From the NCBI GenBank assembly GCA_000436035.1, contig FR893272.1:1-11999 (forward strand): a DNA stretch of 11,999 nucleotides, given 5' to 3'. The stretch is from Prevotella sp. CAG:732 (GTDB taxonomy: Bacteria > Bacteroidota > Bacteroidia > Bacteroidales > Bacteroidaceae). Position numbers and translations under genes: made by a program. The notes beneath the pieces are model-generated. The model was not told where the DNA came from. It did no database searches and worked only from the letters and a program-made list of their open reading frames with translations. Positions 1 through 7,447 of this stretch are shown here, piece by piece. Within the stretch, counting starts at the first letter, position 1. The number at the start of each line of letters is the position of its first letter.

Positions 1-117
1 CACATGAATTTTTAATAATGCTAACACAAACCTATTGCCTGATGTCAGCCGCTTGCTGCCTCTATCTTTTCTCCGAAAGTTTTAATCTACTTAATGAAAA
101 TTGCAATCCTCGCTCCA

Positions 118-591
118 TTATCGGGGCAAGTCTTGCAAATCCACCAAATCTACAGTCCAGTTCAAACTCTGAATTTTCAGGTCGAGTTCCCGATACTGCT
201 TGGCGTAGGTATCAGCCTCCTTGCGAAGAGCCTTTATATCTATGGTTCTAACATATTTCAGTTCGTTTCTACCATAGCGAGTATCGTTGGCAGCTACGTA
301 GTTTACCACCTCTTTCAATGCCTTGACACGCATCGACAAGACATCTCTCTTGGCTATCAATCGAGTCAAGGAGTCTCCGCCTTGAACTATCTGAACGTTG
401 GTGATATTGATGCGATAAATCAAGTCTTCCAACTGGACGAGTGCTTCATCCAGTTCCTTGTACAGTTCCTCCACGTTATCGCAAGGTTCATCGCCCTCCT
501 GTACCTTGGCGCTCTCCTTGATACGTTCTTTCAGTTGAGACACTTTCTTCTGCAAGTCGGCTCTGATGCTCAATGCTTCTGCTAACTTCAT
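118..591 (-). CDS. DIP1984-family small helical protein
   Basis: The 157-residue product resembles the DIP1984 family, named after a Corynebacterium diphtheriae protein; its biochemical role is unknown to me. Seen in the sequence: no signal peptide or membrane segment, and a charged, Lys/Glu-rich helical composition throughout, probably forming coiled coils. It has an N-terminal MKLAEALSIRADLQKK segment, a central LEDLIYRINITN stretch (about residues 54-65), then GDSLTRLIAKRDVL (about 72-85), which together are the family's recognisable core. The ATG at 591 is preceded by AGAAGA, a plausible weak ribosome-binding site. The gene lies 50 bp downstream of the broken gene ending at 642, in the same direction, so they may once have been cotranscribed. 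The frame is complete and ends in TAA. Function is not inferred. Confidence 0.82.
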   Translation of the reverse strand: MKLAEALSIRADLQKKVSQLKERIKESAKVQEGDEPCDNVEELYKELDEALVQLEDLIYRINITNVQIVQGGDSLTRLIAKRDVLSMRVKALKEVVNYVAANDTRYGRNELKYVRTIDIKALRKEADTYAKQYRELDLKIQSLNWTVDLVDLQDLPR

Positions 592-641
592 AATCTTCTA
601 TTTTTATATATGACGTTAAACTTCTTGTTTTATTTTATATG

Positions 642-1090
642 CTATTTCTTTCTTGTCGGATTCAGCGTATGTTTTCCTCCGAACACTTTCACATCTTCCT
701 CTACAAGTTTTTGGAACCACGATGGTTCATAATCGAGCGGTCCAATCTCTGCATCTCTCGTATCGCAAACTTCATTCTCATATTGCAAATGAACCTTTAC
801 CACGAAATCATCCATGCGAAGAATGTCTGGCAGGCTATAGTCTTGATGCGTATGCAGAGCATGCATGGCATAACAAACGCAAATATCAGCAAACTCTGGT
901 TTGTGAAGGCTACACTCATCCCAGGAATCTCCATCGTCCAACATGTTGTTTATCTACTTATACCCATCCTCGGTAGCCCCATCAAATGTGCCAAAGACTC
1001 CATTCAAAATTGTATCCATCTTATAGCGTCCTGCACTCATCAGTTCATCTAACAGATGAATCATATATTGAAAATCAGATCCGTAATAAT
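642..1090 (-). pseudogene. 3' remnant of a conserved hypothetical gene, with in-frame TAG, truncated by IS
   Basis: I do not recognise a named function. Reading back from the TAG stop at 642-644, the frame stays open for 103 codons, meets one TAG at 954-956, then continues in the same frame through LNGVFGTFDGATEDGYK and GSDFQYMIHLLDELMSAGRY up to the IS end at 1090/1091. The part before the TAG and the part after it (INNMLDDGDSWDEC..., YAMHALHTHQDYSLPDILRM...) read as one acidic soluble protein, so the TAG looks like a nonsense mutation. The N-terminus is missing: the first codon of the remnant takes its last template base from the IS, and no other half lies beyond the IS. An internal ATG at 942-944 could give a 100-residue product, and another at 1062-1064 a short one; neither has a convincing ribosome-binding site. 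Likely nonfunctional. Confidence 0.7.
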
Positions 1091-1106
1091 ACCCCAGTTC
1101 GGGATA
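1091..1106 (+). repeat. IS982-family terminal inverted repeat, transposase 3' side
   Basis: It begins ACCCCAGTTCGGGATA and matches the repeat at 2243-2258 in 15 of 16 positions in inverted orientation; similarity is lost after it. Confidence 0.75.
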
Positions 1107-1224
1107 GTGCAAGCAACTAATCCTAGTTGTTTGCTCTATTTCCCATAGGGCATACGTCTTCCTACCATACTATATATAATATGGTAACTTAAAGTCATAA
1201 TAAGTTTGTATTTCCTGCTAACGT

Positions 1225-2147
1225 TTAAAACAAACTCAATTGGGTTGTATGCTCGATGCAGTATCCTGACAGTGCCTTCGGCTTGTTGTCAAAGAAACAA
1301 TAAGCCCCCAGAGCAGAAATGATATTCATGATAAAGTTGCCTACAGATCTATGGCGTGAATGTACAATTTGCGCTGTATTCTTTAGCATATCATTTATTG
1401 TCTCGATGATGTATCTTTTTCGCAACATCATTCTATCATAGAATGGCATAAGCTTATTCTTCATGTTGACTCTCAGCCCCGTCACTAATTGTATTCCATC
1501 CTCAAAAAGGATATCAAAAAGTCTTTGTGAAATATATCCTTTGTCGGCAAACAGCTTGCCATACAGACGTTTAGCAAGAACCTTGAACACCTCAGGATCC
1601 TTGTCACTCACATTGGCTCCAGTAAGTACAAACGCTATGATTTCTCCCCGATCATTGTAAGCCAAGTGCAGTTTGAATCCATGACACCATCCCATGGTTC
1701 CCTTTCCGTCTGTAGCTATTCCCTTGAATACTTTGTTCGCATATCTTCTGAGATTGTGACAAATGGGTATCATGGTTGAGTCCACGAAAGTTATATCAGT
1801 GCATCTTCCAAAAGCCTGCAAGTTTTGGAAGAACATCATCTGGAAGAAGACTCTTCCTTCCAACTCCACAAAGCGATTATAGGATACTGCTGTAGGAAAC
1901 TGCTTCTTCAGTACAATCTTTATAAATGAGAGATAATAATGTAATAATGCTTGAAATTACGATAACTCCCGAAGTGGAACAACAGGAGAATTGTCATAAT
2001 CTCGCTGTCCGACATTGTGGCTGAACGCCTACGTCGAGAGGTAACCTTTGATGATATTAACACTTTTTGGGCATTTTCTGCATCAAAATGTTTGCAAAAC
2101 TCATCGATAATACAAAATATTTCTGTAACTTTGTCCTTGGTAATCAT
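1225..2147 (-). pseudogene. IS982-family transposase, frameshifted
   Basis: The N-terminal part starts at the ATG at 2147 (MITKDKVTEIFCIIDEFCK...) and runs through SDSEIMTILLLFHFGSYRNFKHYY before a stop at 1920-1922. The rest continues in another frame: KKQFPTAVSYNRF, VELEGRVFFQMMF, FVDSTMIPICHN (first catalytic Asp), LFADKGYIS (second Asp), KRYIIETINDMLKN (catalytic Glu) and a C-terminal TQLSLF. The DDE residues are all present, so the damage is confined to one frameshift near 1923-1946, in an ATT/TTA-repetitive stretch where a small insertion or deletion is easy. IS982 transposases are normally one frame of about 300 residues; joined, these pieces give about that length. No classical A6G-type slippery heptamer is visible there, so programmed frameshifting is less likely than a mutation. 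The IS is probably not autonomous. Confidence 0.85.
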
Positions 2148-2192
2148 TTGGTAGTCTTTTAATATTATTCGTAACTATCTGATTTACAACTA

Positions 2193-2224
2193 CAAAGATA
2201 CGAAAAATATTTGAGACTACCAAA
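2193..2224 (-). promoter_or_regulatory. Bacteroidota promoter of the IS transposase
   Basis: On the minus strand there is a TTTG (-33 box, 2221-2224), a 20-bp spacer and TATCTTTG (-7 box, 2193-2200). This matches the published Bacteroides consensus TTTG-N19-21-TAnnTTTG. It lies about 45 bp upstream of the transposase ATG at 2147 and is the best-formed promoter in the window. Confidence 0.7.
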
Positions 2225-2242
2225 TTTCTAACCCTTTTCCTT

Positions 2243-2258
2243 TATCCCGAACTGAGGT
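2243..2258 (-). repeat. IS982-family terminal inverted repeat, transposase 5' side
   Basis: Read on the minus strand it begins ACCTCAGTTCGGGATA, pairing with 1091-1106. It ends 10 bp before the stop codon of the S9 peptidase gene. Confidence 0.75.
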
Positions 2259-2268
2259 CTTATTATTT

Positions 2269-4419
2269 TTATCGGCTCTTCACGTCACTCCACTTCGGAG
2301 GACACACACCGAGTAGATTCTTGACAAAGAAGTCGTAACGCTTATGCTCGCCAAAGAGTTCGCCCATGGTATGATGAACGCCAGGGAGAACCACGAGTTC
2401 AAAATCCTTGCCTGCCTTGATGAGCGCATTTGCCACTTGATAGGTGCTTGACGGATCCACATTGTCATCCAACTCGCCCACCACCAACATCAAAGGTCGT
2501 TCCAACTTATAGGCATTCTCCACATTGCTGCACTCCACGTAGCTAGAGTCGATAGGATAACTCATCCACAACTCATTCCACCAGATTTTATCCATGCGAT
2601 TGTCGTGACAGCCACAGCTACTATAAGCAGCCTTATAGAAATCACCATGCAACAACACAGCCGTGGTACTCTCCTGACCTCCCGCAGAAGCACCAAAGAT
2701 GCCCACTCGCTCCGCATCCATATAAGGATACTTCTTGGCAGCAGCCTTGATCCACAATTCTCGGTCAGGGAAGCCAGCATCCTTCAGATTCTTATAGCAA
2801 ACCTCCTCAAACTTCTTGCCACGCCATGCAGTTCCCATACCATCAAGCTGAACGACGATAAATCCAAGCTCAGCCAATGAGGTCATGTTCCAATTGTAAG
2901 GCAAGAAACTCTTAGGGGTATAAGCATCTCCAGGCCCTGCATAGATATATTCGATGACAGGATATTTCTTAGTCGGATCAAAGTTAGTTGGGCGTTGGAT
3001 GATGCCCCACATATCCGTTTTTCCATCACGTCCCTTGGCTACAAACACTTCCGGGGCAACCCATCCATGTTGCTGGAGTCGGCTGATGTCGGCAGATTCC
3101 AAAGTCTTGAGCAATTTGCCTGTATCGGCATCACGCAACACGGTGACCGGTGCTTGGTCCACCTTAGAATACGTATCTACAAGATAACGATAATCGTAGC
3201 TGAACACAGCAGAGTGATTTCCTTCCCCAGGTGTCAACTCCACCATGTTTTTGCCATCCATACCTATTTTATAATAATGTATCAAGTAAGGGTCTTCCTG
3301 AGGATGCACACCACTGGCAGAAAAATAGACAACGCTCTTTGCCTCATCCACTCGCTGCACCTCTCTTAGACACCAAGCTCCCTTAGTCACCTGTCTGACC
3401 ACCTTTCCCTTCTCCACATCATAGAGATAGAGATGGTTCCAGTTGTCACGTTCACTGGTCCAAAGAAGTTGCTTGCCATCTTTGACAAACTGTCGCCACA
3501 TTCTAGCATAGTTGACAAACTTATCAGAACGTTCTTCGACGATGGTACGAAGCTTGCCAGAGGCAGCATCCATCGCCAACACCTGATAGAGATGATGACC
3601 ACGCTGGTTGTACTCCATCGTCACCTCTTTGCTGTCAGGTGTCCATTGCATCCATTCCAAGGCATATTGGTTCTCTAGCAGATGAGGATCAGCTTCCACC
3701 TTGTTCCCCGTTTTCACATCTATGATAACTGGCAAATGCTGAGGGAGAGCATCACCCGGCTTGGCATATTCTTGCTTGTGAAGGATAGGCTGCAACTGGT
3801 CTGCTGGCGACGACTCCACATAATAAGCATAACGCTTCTCTACCGGAATACGCTTGCAAACAAAGAGATGGCTACCATCCGGACTCCATTGTATGCGGTT
3901 GCTGTAATACATACCGATGGTTCCATCCTGCGTCAAGATACGCTTTACGGAATAAGGCTTGCCCACTTCGTGGAGCACCACATTATATCCTTCGATATAT
4001 GCCTCCATCTTTCCATCCGGCGAAGGTACCGGAAAAGCCTGGTTCTCTTCATCCACTTCCATCCAATGACGCTCATGATGACGACCAAACTGAGGTTTGG
4101 GAGCCGAATGCTGCTTCAAGCCTAACGCCTTCTCCATCGCCTGACGACTATCATAACTCTTAGCCTCCATCTTATCAGCATCAAAACTGACATACTTTTT
4201 CCCCTTCGGAGTGGCTACTTGATAATGAAGTACATGAGAGGAGTCACACCAAGCGGTGGAACGTGCCCAATGAAAAACAGAGTCGGCACTGAACTGATGG
4301 CGCAAGGCGTAAGCACGATTATAATCTTGCAGTGTCCCTTGAGCCTGCGATTCAGCACATGCCAGGAACAGCATTGAAAACATGAGGGATTTCATCCCCT
4401 TACAGATCATATGATTCAT
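2269..4419 (-). CDS. Exported S9-family prolyl dipeptidyl peptidase (DPP IV-like)
   Basis: A 716-residue serine peptidase of family S9B, expected to release N-terminal X-Pro or X-Ala dipeptides in the periplasm during peptide use. The N-terminus is a signal peptide (basic MICKGMK, hydrophobic SLMFSMLFLACA, likely cleavage after SQA near residue 26). A beta-propeller region follows (about 100-450; WSPDGS and WTPDS repeats), then an alpha/beta-hydrolase domain (about 490-710). The likely triad is Ser578 in GASAGG, Asp651 in GELDDNVD and His682/683 in GVHHTMGE; the DDNV stretch is typical of DPP IV relatives. The nucleophile motif differs from the GWSYGG of classical DPP IV, so specificity is uncertain. 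The start is ambiguous between Met1, Met4 and Met9; Met1 was taken as the first in frame after the promoter at 4472-4479. It is complete and diverges from the SDR gene. Confidence 0.88.
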   Translation of the reverse strand: MNHMICKGMKSLMFSMLFLACAESQAQGTLQDYNRAYALRHQFSADSVFHWARSTAWCDSSHVLHYQVATPKGKKYVSFDADKMEAKSYDSRQAMEKALGLKQHSAPKPQFGRHHERHWMEVDEENQAFPVPSPDGKMEAYIEGYNVVLHEVGKPYSVKRILTQDGTIGMYYSNRIQWSPDGSHLFVCKRIPVEKRYAYYVESSPADQLQPILHKQEYAKPGDALPQHLPVIIDVKTGNKVEADPHLLENQYALEWMQWTPDSKEVTMEYNQRGHHLYQVLAMDAASGKLRTIVEERSDKFVNYARMWRQFVKDGKQLLWTSERDNWNHLYLYDVEKGKVVRQVTKGAWCLREVQRVDEAKSVVYFSASGVHPQEDPYLIHYYKIGMDGKNMVELTPGEGNHSAVFSYDYRYLVDTYSKVDQAPVTVLRDADTGKLLKTLESADISRLQQHGWVAPEVFVAKGRDGKTDMWGIIQRPTNFDPTKKYPVIEYIYAGPGDAYTPKSFLPYNWNMTSLAELGFIVVQLDGMGTAWRGKKFEEVCYKNLKDAGFPDRELWIKAAAKKYPYMDAERVGIFGASAGGQESTTAVLLHGDFYKAAYSSCGCHDNRMDKIWWNELWMSYPIDSSYVECSNVENAYKLERPLMLVVGELDDNVDPSSTYQVANALIKAGKDFELVVLPGVHHTMGELFGEHKRYDFFVKNLLGVCPPKWSDVKSR

Positions 4420-4471
4420 TTTCTCGATTTGTTACTTTTATAAAATGTTTTGCAAATGTAATAAGCAAGTG

Positions 4472-4479
4472 CAAAAGTA
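4472..4479 (-). promoter_or_regulatory. -7 box of the S9 peptidase promoter
   Basis: TACTTTTG on the minus strand fits TAnnTTTG and predicts a start site about 45 bp before the ATG at 4419. No TTTG -33 box is visible at the expected distance. It borders a direct repeat (CGCATATTTCT at 4480-4490 and 4500-4510) shared with the divergent promoter. Confidence 0.5.
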
Positions 4480-4510
4480 CGCATATTTCTGTGAAAAACC
4501 GCATATTTCT
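4480..4510 (+). repeat. Direct repeat pair between divergent promoters
   Basis: CGCATATTTCT occurs at 4480-4490 and again at 4500-4510, exactly 20 bp apart (about two helical turns). Both copies lie between the outward-facing -7 boxes of the S9 peptidase and SDR genes, where they would overlap the -33 region of each promoter. They could be binding sites for a shared regulator; this is inference from position. Confidence 0.45.
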
Positions 4511-4523
4511 CATAAATCTTTCG

Positions 4524-4531
4524 TATATTTG
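4524..4531 (+). promoter_or_regulatory. -7 box of the SDR promoter
   Basis: TATATTTG fits TAnnTTTG and lies 25 bp upstream of the SDR ATG at 4557, predicting a short leader. A matching TTTG -33 box is not evident; the CGCATATTTCT copy at 4500-4510 occupies that region. Confidence 0.5.
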
Positions 4532-4556
4532 CAAGATATTTTATAAGAAACAGACA

Positions 4557-5333
4557 ATGAGAAAAGCAATCGTAATGGGTGCCACGTCTGGCATCGGAAT
4601 GGAAGTGGCAAAATTGCTGGCTGGCAATGGCTGGCAAGTGGGTATCGCAGGAAGACGAGTAGAAAGACTCGAAGCTTTGACGCAAGAGGTGAACGAAAGA
4701 AGCAAGAGCAAAGACTTTCTAGGCAAAGCCATAGCCCAAGGTGAAATCACAAGCTATAAAGTCATCGATGTGACCTCCCCCAATGCTCCTTTGCTCCTCC
4801 TCGAATTGATCGAGGAGATGGGCGGCATCGACCTTTACTTCCATAGCTCAGGCATTGGATGGCAGAACAACTCCCTCGACATAGAGAAGGAGTTGAAGAC
4901 AGTGGAGACCAATGGCGTGGGCTTCGTCAGGATGGTGGATACTGCTTTCAAGTGGTTTGCCGACCGTCAGAAGAAAGGCAGAATAGCCTGCATCACCTCG
5001 ATCGCCGGAACCAAGGGACTAGGCGCAGCCCCAGCTTATTCCTCCACCAAGCGTTTCCAAAACCATTACTTGGAATGCCTCAGTCAGCAAGCCCACATGC
5101 GTCATCTTCCCATCTCCGTCACCGACATCCGTCCTGGCTTCGTGAAGACCGACCTCATCGCTGGCAGCAGCTATCCTTTGCAGTTGTCGCCTTCCGATGT
5201 AGCCGTCCATATAGTCCGTGCCATTGAGAAGGGCAAAGAGGTGAAAGTCATCGACTGGCGCTACTCTCTCCTCGTCTTTTTCTGGCATCTCTTGCCAAGA
5301 TGGATATGGACAAGAATAAGGATTACATCATAA
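4557..5333 (+). CDS. Short-chain dehydrogenase/reductase (SDR), classical type
   Basis: A 258-residue NAD(P)-dependent oxidoreductase of unknown substrate. Seen motifs: the Rossmann glycine motif GATSGIG (residues 8-14), AGRR (31-34), whose arginines after the second strand suggest NADPH preference, HSSGIG (96-101) in place of the usual NNAG, Asn119, and the catalytic set Ser148 in ITSIAG plus Tyr161 and Lys165 in YSSTK. PGF (193-195) follows as in other SDRs. The C-terminus (about 235-252, YSLLVFFWHLLPRWIW) is hydrophobic and aromatic, so the protein may touch the membrane. An upstream in-frame GTG at 4491 was rejected because the -7 box lies inside that extension and homology begins at MRKAIVMGATSGIG. 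It diverges from the S9 peptidase and ends just before a strong hairpin. Confidence 0.9.
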   Translation: MRKAIVMGATSGIGMEVAKLLAGNGWQVGIAGRRVERLEALTQEVNERSKSKDFLGKAIAQGEITSYKVIDVTSPNAPLLLLELIEEMGGIDLYFHSSGIGWQNNSLDIEKELKTVETNGVGFVRMVDTAFKWFADRQKKGRIACITSIAGTKGLGAAPAYSSTKRFQNHYLECLSQQAHMRHLPISVTDIRPGFVKTDLIAGSSYPLQLSPSDVAVHIVRAIEKGKEVKVIDWRYSLLVFFWHLLPRWIWTRIRITS

Positions 5334-5363
5334 TCTTATTCGGCGTAATTCTCACCATTCATT

Positions 5364-5422
5364 TTCTTTAAAAATCAGCGAAAACGAGACTTTTTTCTAG
5401 CTTTTCGCTGATTTTTAAAGAA
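5364..5422. terminator. Perfect 21-bp inverted repeat, likely bidirectional terminator
   Basis: Arms at 5364-5384 and 5402-5422 are exact reverse complements (core ATCAGCGAAAA / TTTTCGCTGAT), with a 17-nt loop. It lies between the 3' ends of two convergent genes (SDR stop at 5333, Hsd remnant stop at 5425), so it could stop transcription from both sides. The A/T-rich outer stem supplies U-runs in either direction. Confidence 0.7.
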
Positions 5423-5424
5423 GC

Positions 5425-6657
5425 CTACATACTCCCCAAGCGATTTATAACGGCACTAAAGACCCTTGCATTGACGAAGTTTTGAAAATCAGGATTTCCA
5501 AAATAGGTCTGTACAAACTCAGTCTTTTCTTCCAACATACCAGCAACAATCGTAATGATGTCATCGTTGAAGGTGATTTGTGCAGCCTGCTTATCACCAT
5601 TCTTCACCGCATTCACAAAATCTACGCTTTTAGCAATGCGAGTAGGCAACTCGCTGATTTGCCTTTGCACCTCATCCTCGTTTTTCCATTCTATCCCACC
5701 AAAGCTTTCATTGAAATCCTTAATGATGTTAGACAAAGAATCTGGTTCTGGCTGTGGTATTCCACCACCCTGACCTACAGGCACAGGATTCACCTCGGCA
5801 TTTTCATTTTCCAAGACAATAGCACGTTCCTCTTCCTTGACAATGCGATACTTATCGAAATCAACATTGTCCAATAGTCCATCCGTATCATCATCCATTC
5901 TCAACTTTGGGAGTTTCTTTACCAACAGCGAGCAGAAAATATATTGCTTCTCCCATTCTGTACTTTCAAAAGGCATGATAGCAGAGAAGTAAGGATAGCA
6001 ACGATTGAAGTTCTTGATAGCTCCCTTGCATTTCACTTGCCCTTCTTCATCCAATTCTTCCTTGAATCTGGTCGTTACGGCATCCAAAATGGCATCTATC
6101 TTCGGACGGTCTTCATCAGTTCCACTCAATTTCAAATCTACAACCTGCTCGATGTCATCTTGCACATAGAAGTTATACCCTTCAATGGTCTCCGTGAGGT
6201 CATTCAACTTATTGACATCCGATTCACCAAGCAATATCGTCGTCTTATAATACTCTTGAAAAGCCATCTTGATTAGCTCTGGATCATTGGCGAAATCAAG
6301 TACAAAGGTATCCTGCTTCTTAGGATGACAACGATTCAGACGTGACAAAGTTTGCACAGCCTTCAAGCCTGAGAGCATCTTATCTACATACATCGTATGC
6401 AAAAGAGGCTGGTCATAGCCTGTCTGAAACTTGTCTGCCACTATCAAGATACGCTCTACGATACCATTCTTGTCACAAAACTCTTTCTTCGCCAAGACCT
6501 TCTCCTTGGTTGGTTCCAAGAGCACGTCAATACGTCGAAGCACCATGAAAGGCAGGATGATTTTCTTGTAATCACCTTTCTCAAAGGCATGTACCAATAC
6601 ATCATTGGCTATATTCCAAATGAAGGAAAAGAGGCTGTTATATTGTTTGGTTTCCAT
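5425..6657 (-). CDS. HsdM-HsdR chimeric remnant of a type I restriction-modification system
   Basis: One intact 410-codon frame joins parts of two proteins. Residues 1-66 (YNSLFSFIWNIANDVLVHAF, KGDYKKIILPFMVLRRIDVL, EPTKEKVL) are the N-terminal helical domain of a type I DNA methyltransferase, HsdM. From about residue 67 the sequence is the C-terminal part of the HsdR restriction/translocase subunit: LIVADKFQTGYDQPLLHTMY (71-90) and the helicase motif VI region AVQTLSRLNR (100-109), then the C-terminal helical region to GSM. The rest of HsdM including its AdoMet and NPPY motifs, any HsdS, and the HsdR nuclease and Walker A/B regions are absent. An internal deletion with its junction near 6450-6465 explains this. 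The product cannot methylate or cut DNA, so this is a functional pseudogene despite being open. It ends in TAG. A weak -7-like CAAGATTA is seen at 6705-6712. Confidence 0.85.
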   Translation of the reverse strand: METKQYNSLFSFIWNIANDVLVHAFEKGDYKKIILPFMVLRRIDVLLEPTKEKVLAKKEFCDKNGIVERILIVADKFQTGYDQPLLHTMYVDKMLSGLKAVQTLSRLNRCHPKKQDTFVLDFANDPELIKMAFQEYYKTTILLGESDVNKLNDLTETIEGYNFYVQDDIEQVVDLKLSGTDEDRPKIDAILDAVTTRFKEELDEEGQVKCKGAIKNFNRCYPYFSAIMPFESTEWEKQYIFCSLLVKKLPKLRMDDDTDGLLDNVDFDKYRIVKEEERAIVLENENAEVNPVPVGQGGGIPQPEPDSLSNIIKDFNESFGGIEWKNEDEVQRQISELPTRIAKSVDFVNAVKNGDKQAAQITFNDDIITIVAGMLEEKTEFVQTYFGNPDFQNFVNARVFSAVINRLGSM

Positions 6658-6751
6658 TGTAGATATGATTTAATGCGATGATTCTTTGTCTTGCAACTCC
6701 CCGACAAGATTACATTTCCACTCATTCTACATATCCACTATCAACAAGAAA

Positions 6752-6990
6752 CGGCGTAGGAGTTCTATCACTTGTTTGCTCTTGCTAGTTGCGGTCCTAG
6801 GAAAACCTGATTTGCCAAGAGTACAAAATGATAGAGTCTACGCCGCCATAGTATATACTGATATAGCACAGAGTACACCCTCTCTATTCGAAAGGGCGCA
6901 CTTCGTGCTGCATATATACGATATGCATAGGCGTTCACATTTGTATTCCTCCGAGCAAATCATGAAATTTCCTAGGTTTCAACTAGCCAG
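6752..6990. repeat. Pair of large imperfect hairpins in inverted orientation
   Basis: Left hairpin (6752-6845): three helices, CGGCGTAG 6752-6759 with CTACGCCG 6838-6845, TCTATCA 6764-6770 with TGATAGA 6829-6835, and CTCTTG 6779-6784 with CAAGAG 6816-6821. In addition, the plus strand from 6785 and the minus strand from 6986 are related: both start CTAGTTG, then CCTAGGAAA, TGATTTGC, TACAAA(A)TG, GTATATA, AGCAC and CCCTCTC/CCCTTTC, meeting near 6885. So the whole is a roughly 200-bp imperfect palindrome whose halves each contain a hairpin. It resembles a paired REP/BIME-like or MITE-like element, but no family is recognised. Confidence 0.6.
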
Positions 6991-7266
6991 AAGAAAACGC
7001 GTAAACGTCTTTCTCATAAAATAGTGCCAAGCCACGGATTATCGCCAGCAACTCATTGCCAAGCATCCAATGGGATGACACTGCAAAAATAGTGAAAAGA
7101 TTTGATACTAGCAAATATTTAATAGCTTTTCTGTAAACTTCGAGTAAATACGACACAAAATAAAGCATTTACATAGAAAGAGGAAAACTCAGCAAATACA
7201 AAAAAGCCCAGTAGTCTAACTAGTATGGCTACCACCTTTTTTCATTTTGGTTTTCCATTTTCATTC

Positions 7267-7320
7267 TCCCTTCACTTTTGCTACATCGTATCTGATATTC
7301 AGCAACTTGCAGTGAAGGGA
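7267..7320. repeat. Hairpin with perfect 10-bp stem
   Basis: TCCCTTCACT (7267-7276) pairs exactly with AGTGAAGGGA (7311-7320) around a 34-nt loop that contains an inner TTGCT/AGCAA pairing. It could be part of a small RNA or a terminator; there is no adjacent gene to assign it to. Confidence 0.45.
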
Positions 7321-7447
7321 CAACGAGGTGAGACTTCTCCCTACAACCCTCCTGTGGGGTTTAATGATTTTAGTTGACCACTTTTACTCTTATTCATGAG
7401 GTAGGTTGACTCTGTTAATACTTATTTCTCATTTGAGTTGACTACTC

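Larger units (their letters stand above)
1091..2258 (-). mobile_element. IS982-family insertion sequence
   Basis: A 1168-bp element bounded by terminal inverted repeats that start ACCCCAGTTCGGGATA at 1091 and ACCTCAGTTCGGGATA reading inward from 2258 on the minus strand (15 of 16 match). Between them lies one transposase gene on the minus strand, split by a frameshift, plus its promoter. The transposase places the element in the IS982 family (DDE chemistry, cut-and-paste). No direct target duplication is seen: the nine bases on the left (CGTAATAAT) and on the right (CTTATTATT) are not direct repeats. The left end interrupts a hypothetical gene, while the right end lies 10 bp from the stop of the S9 peptidase gene, so the two flanks do not belong to one gene. 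This suggests a deletion or recombination next to the element after insertion. Confidence 0.82.

Noticed and set aside
94..585. A 163-codon open frame on the plus strand
   Set aside because: Antisense to the DIP1984-family gene, which is recognisable; the plus-strand product has no family features.
642..1090. Two separate small genes instead of one broken gene
   Set aside because: Both segments are in one frame with continuous composition and only a single TAG between them; neither internal ATG has a good ribosome-binding site.
4491..4556. Upstream GTG start for the SDR
   Set aside because: The extension contains the -7 box, has no SDR homology, and the Rossmann strand starts right at MRKAIV.
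6752..6845. Integron attC site
   Set aside because: The folded, imperfectly paired shape is similar, but the conserved GTTRRRY/RYYYAAC boxes are missing and no integrase or cassette is nearby.
6686..7024. A 112-codon open frame on the plus strand
   Set aside because: It lies across the palindromic hairpin pair, has no promoter or recognisable motif, and its composition does not look like a protein.
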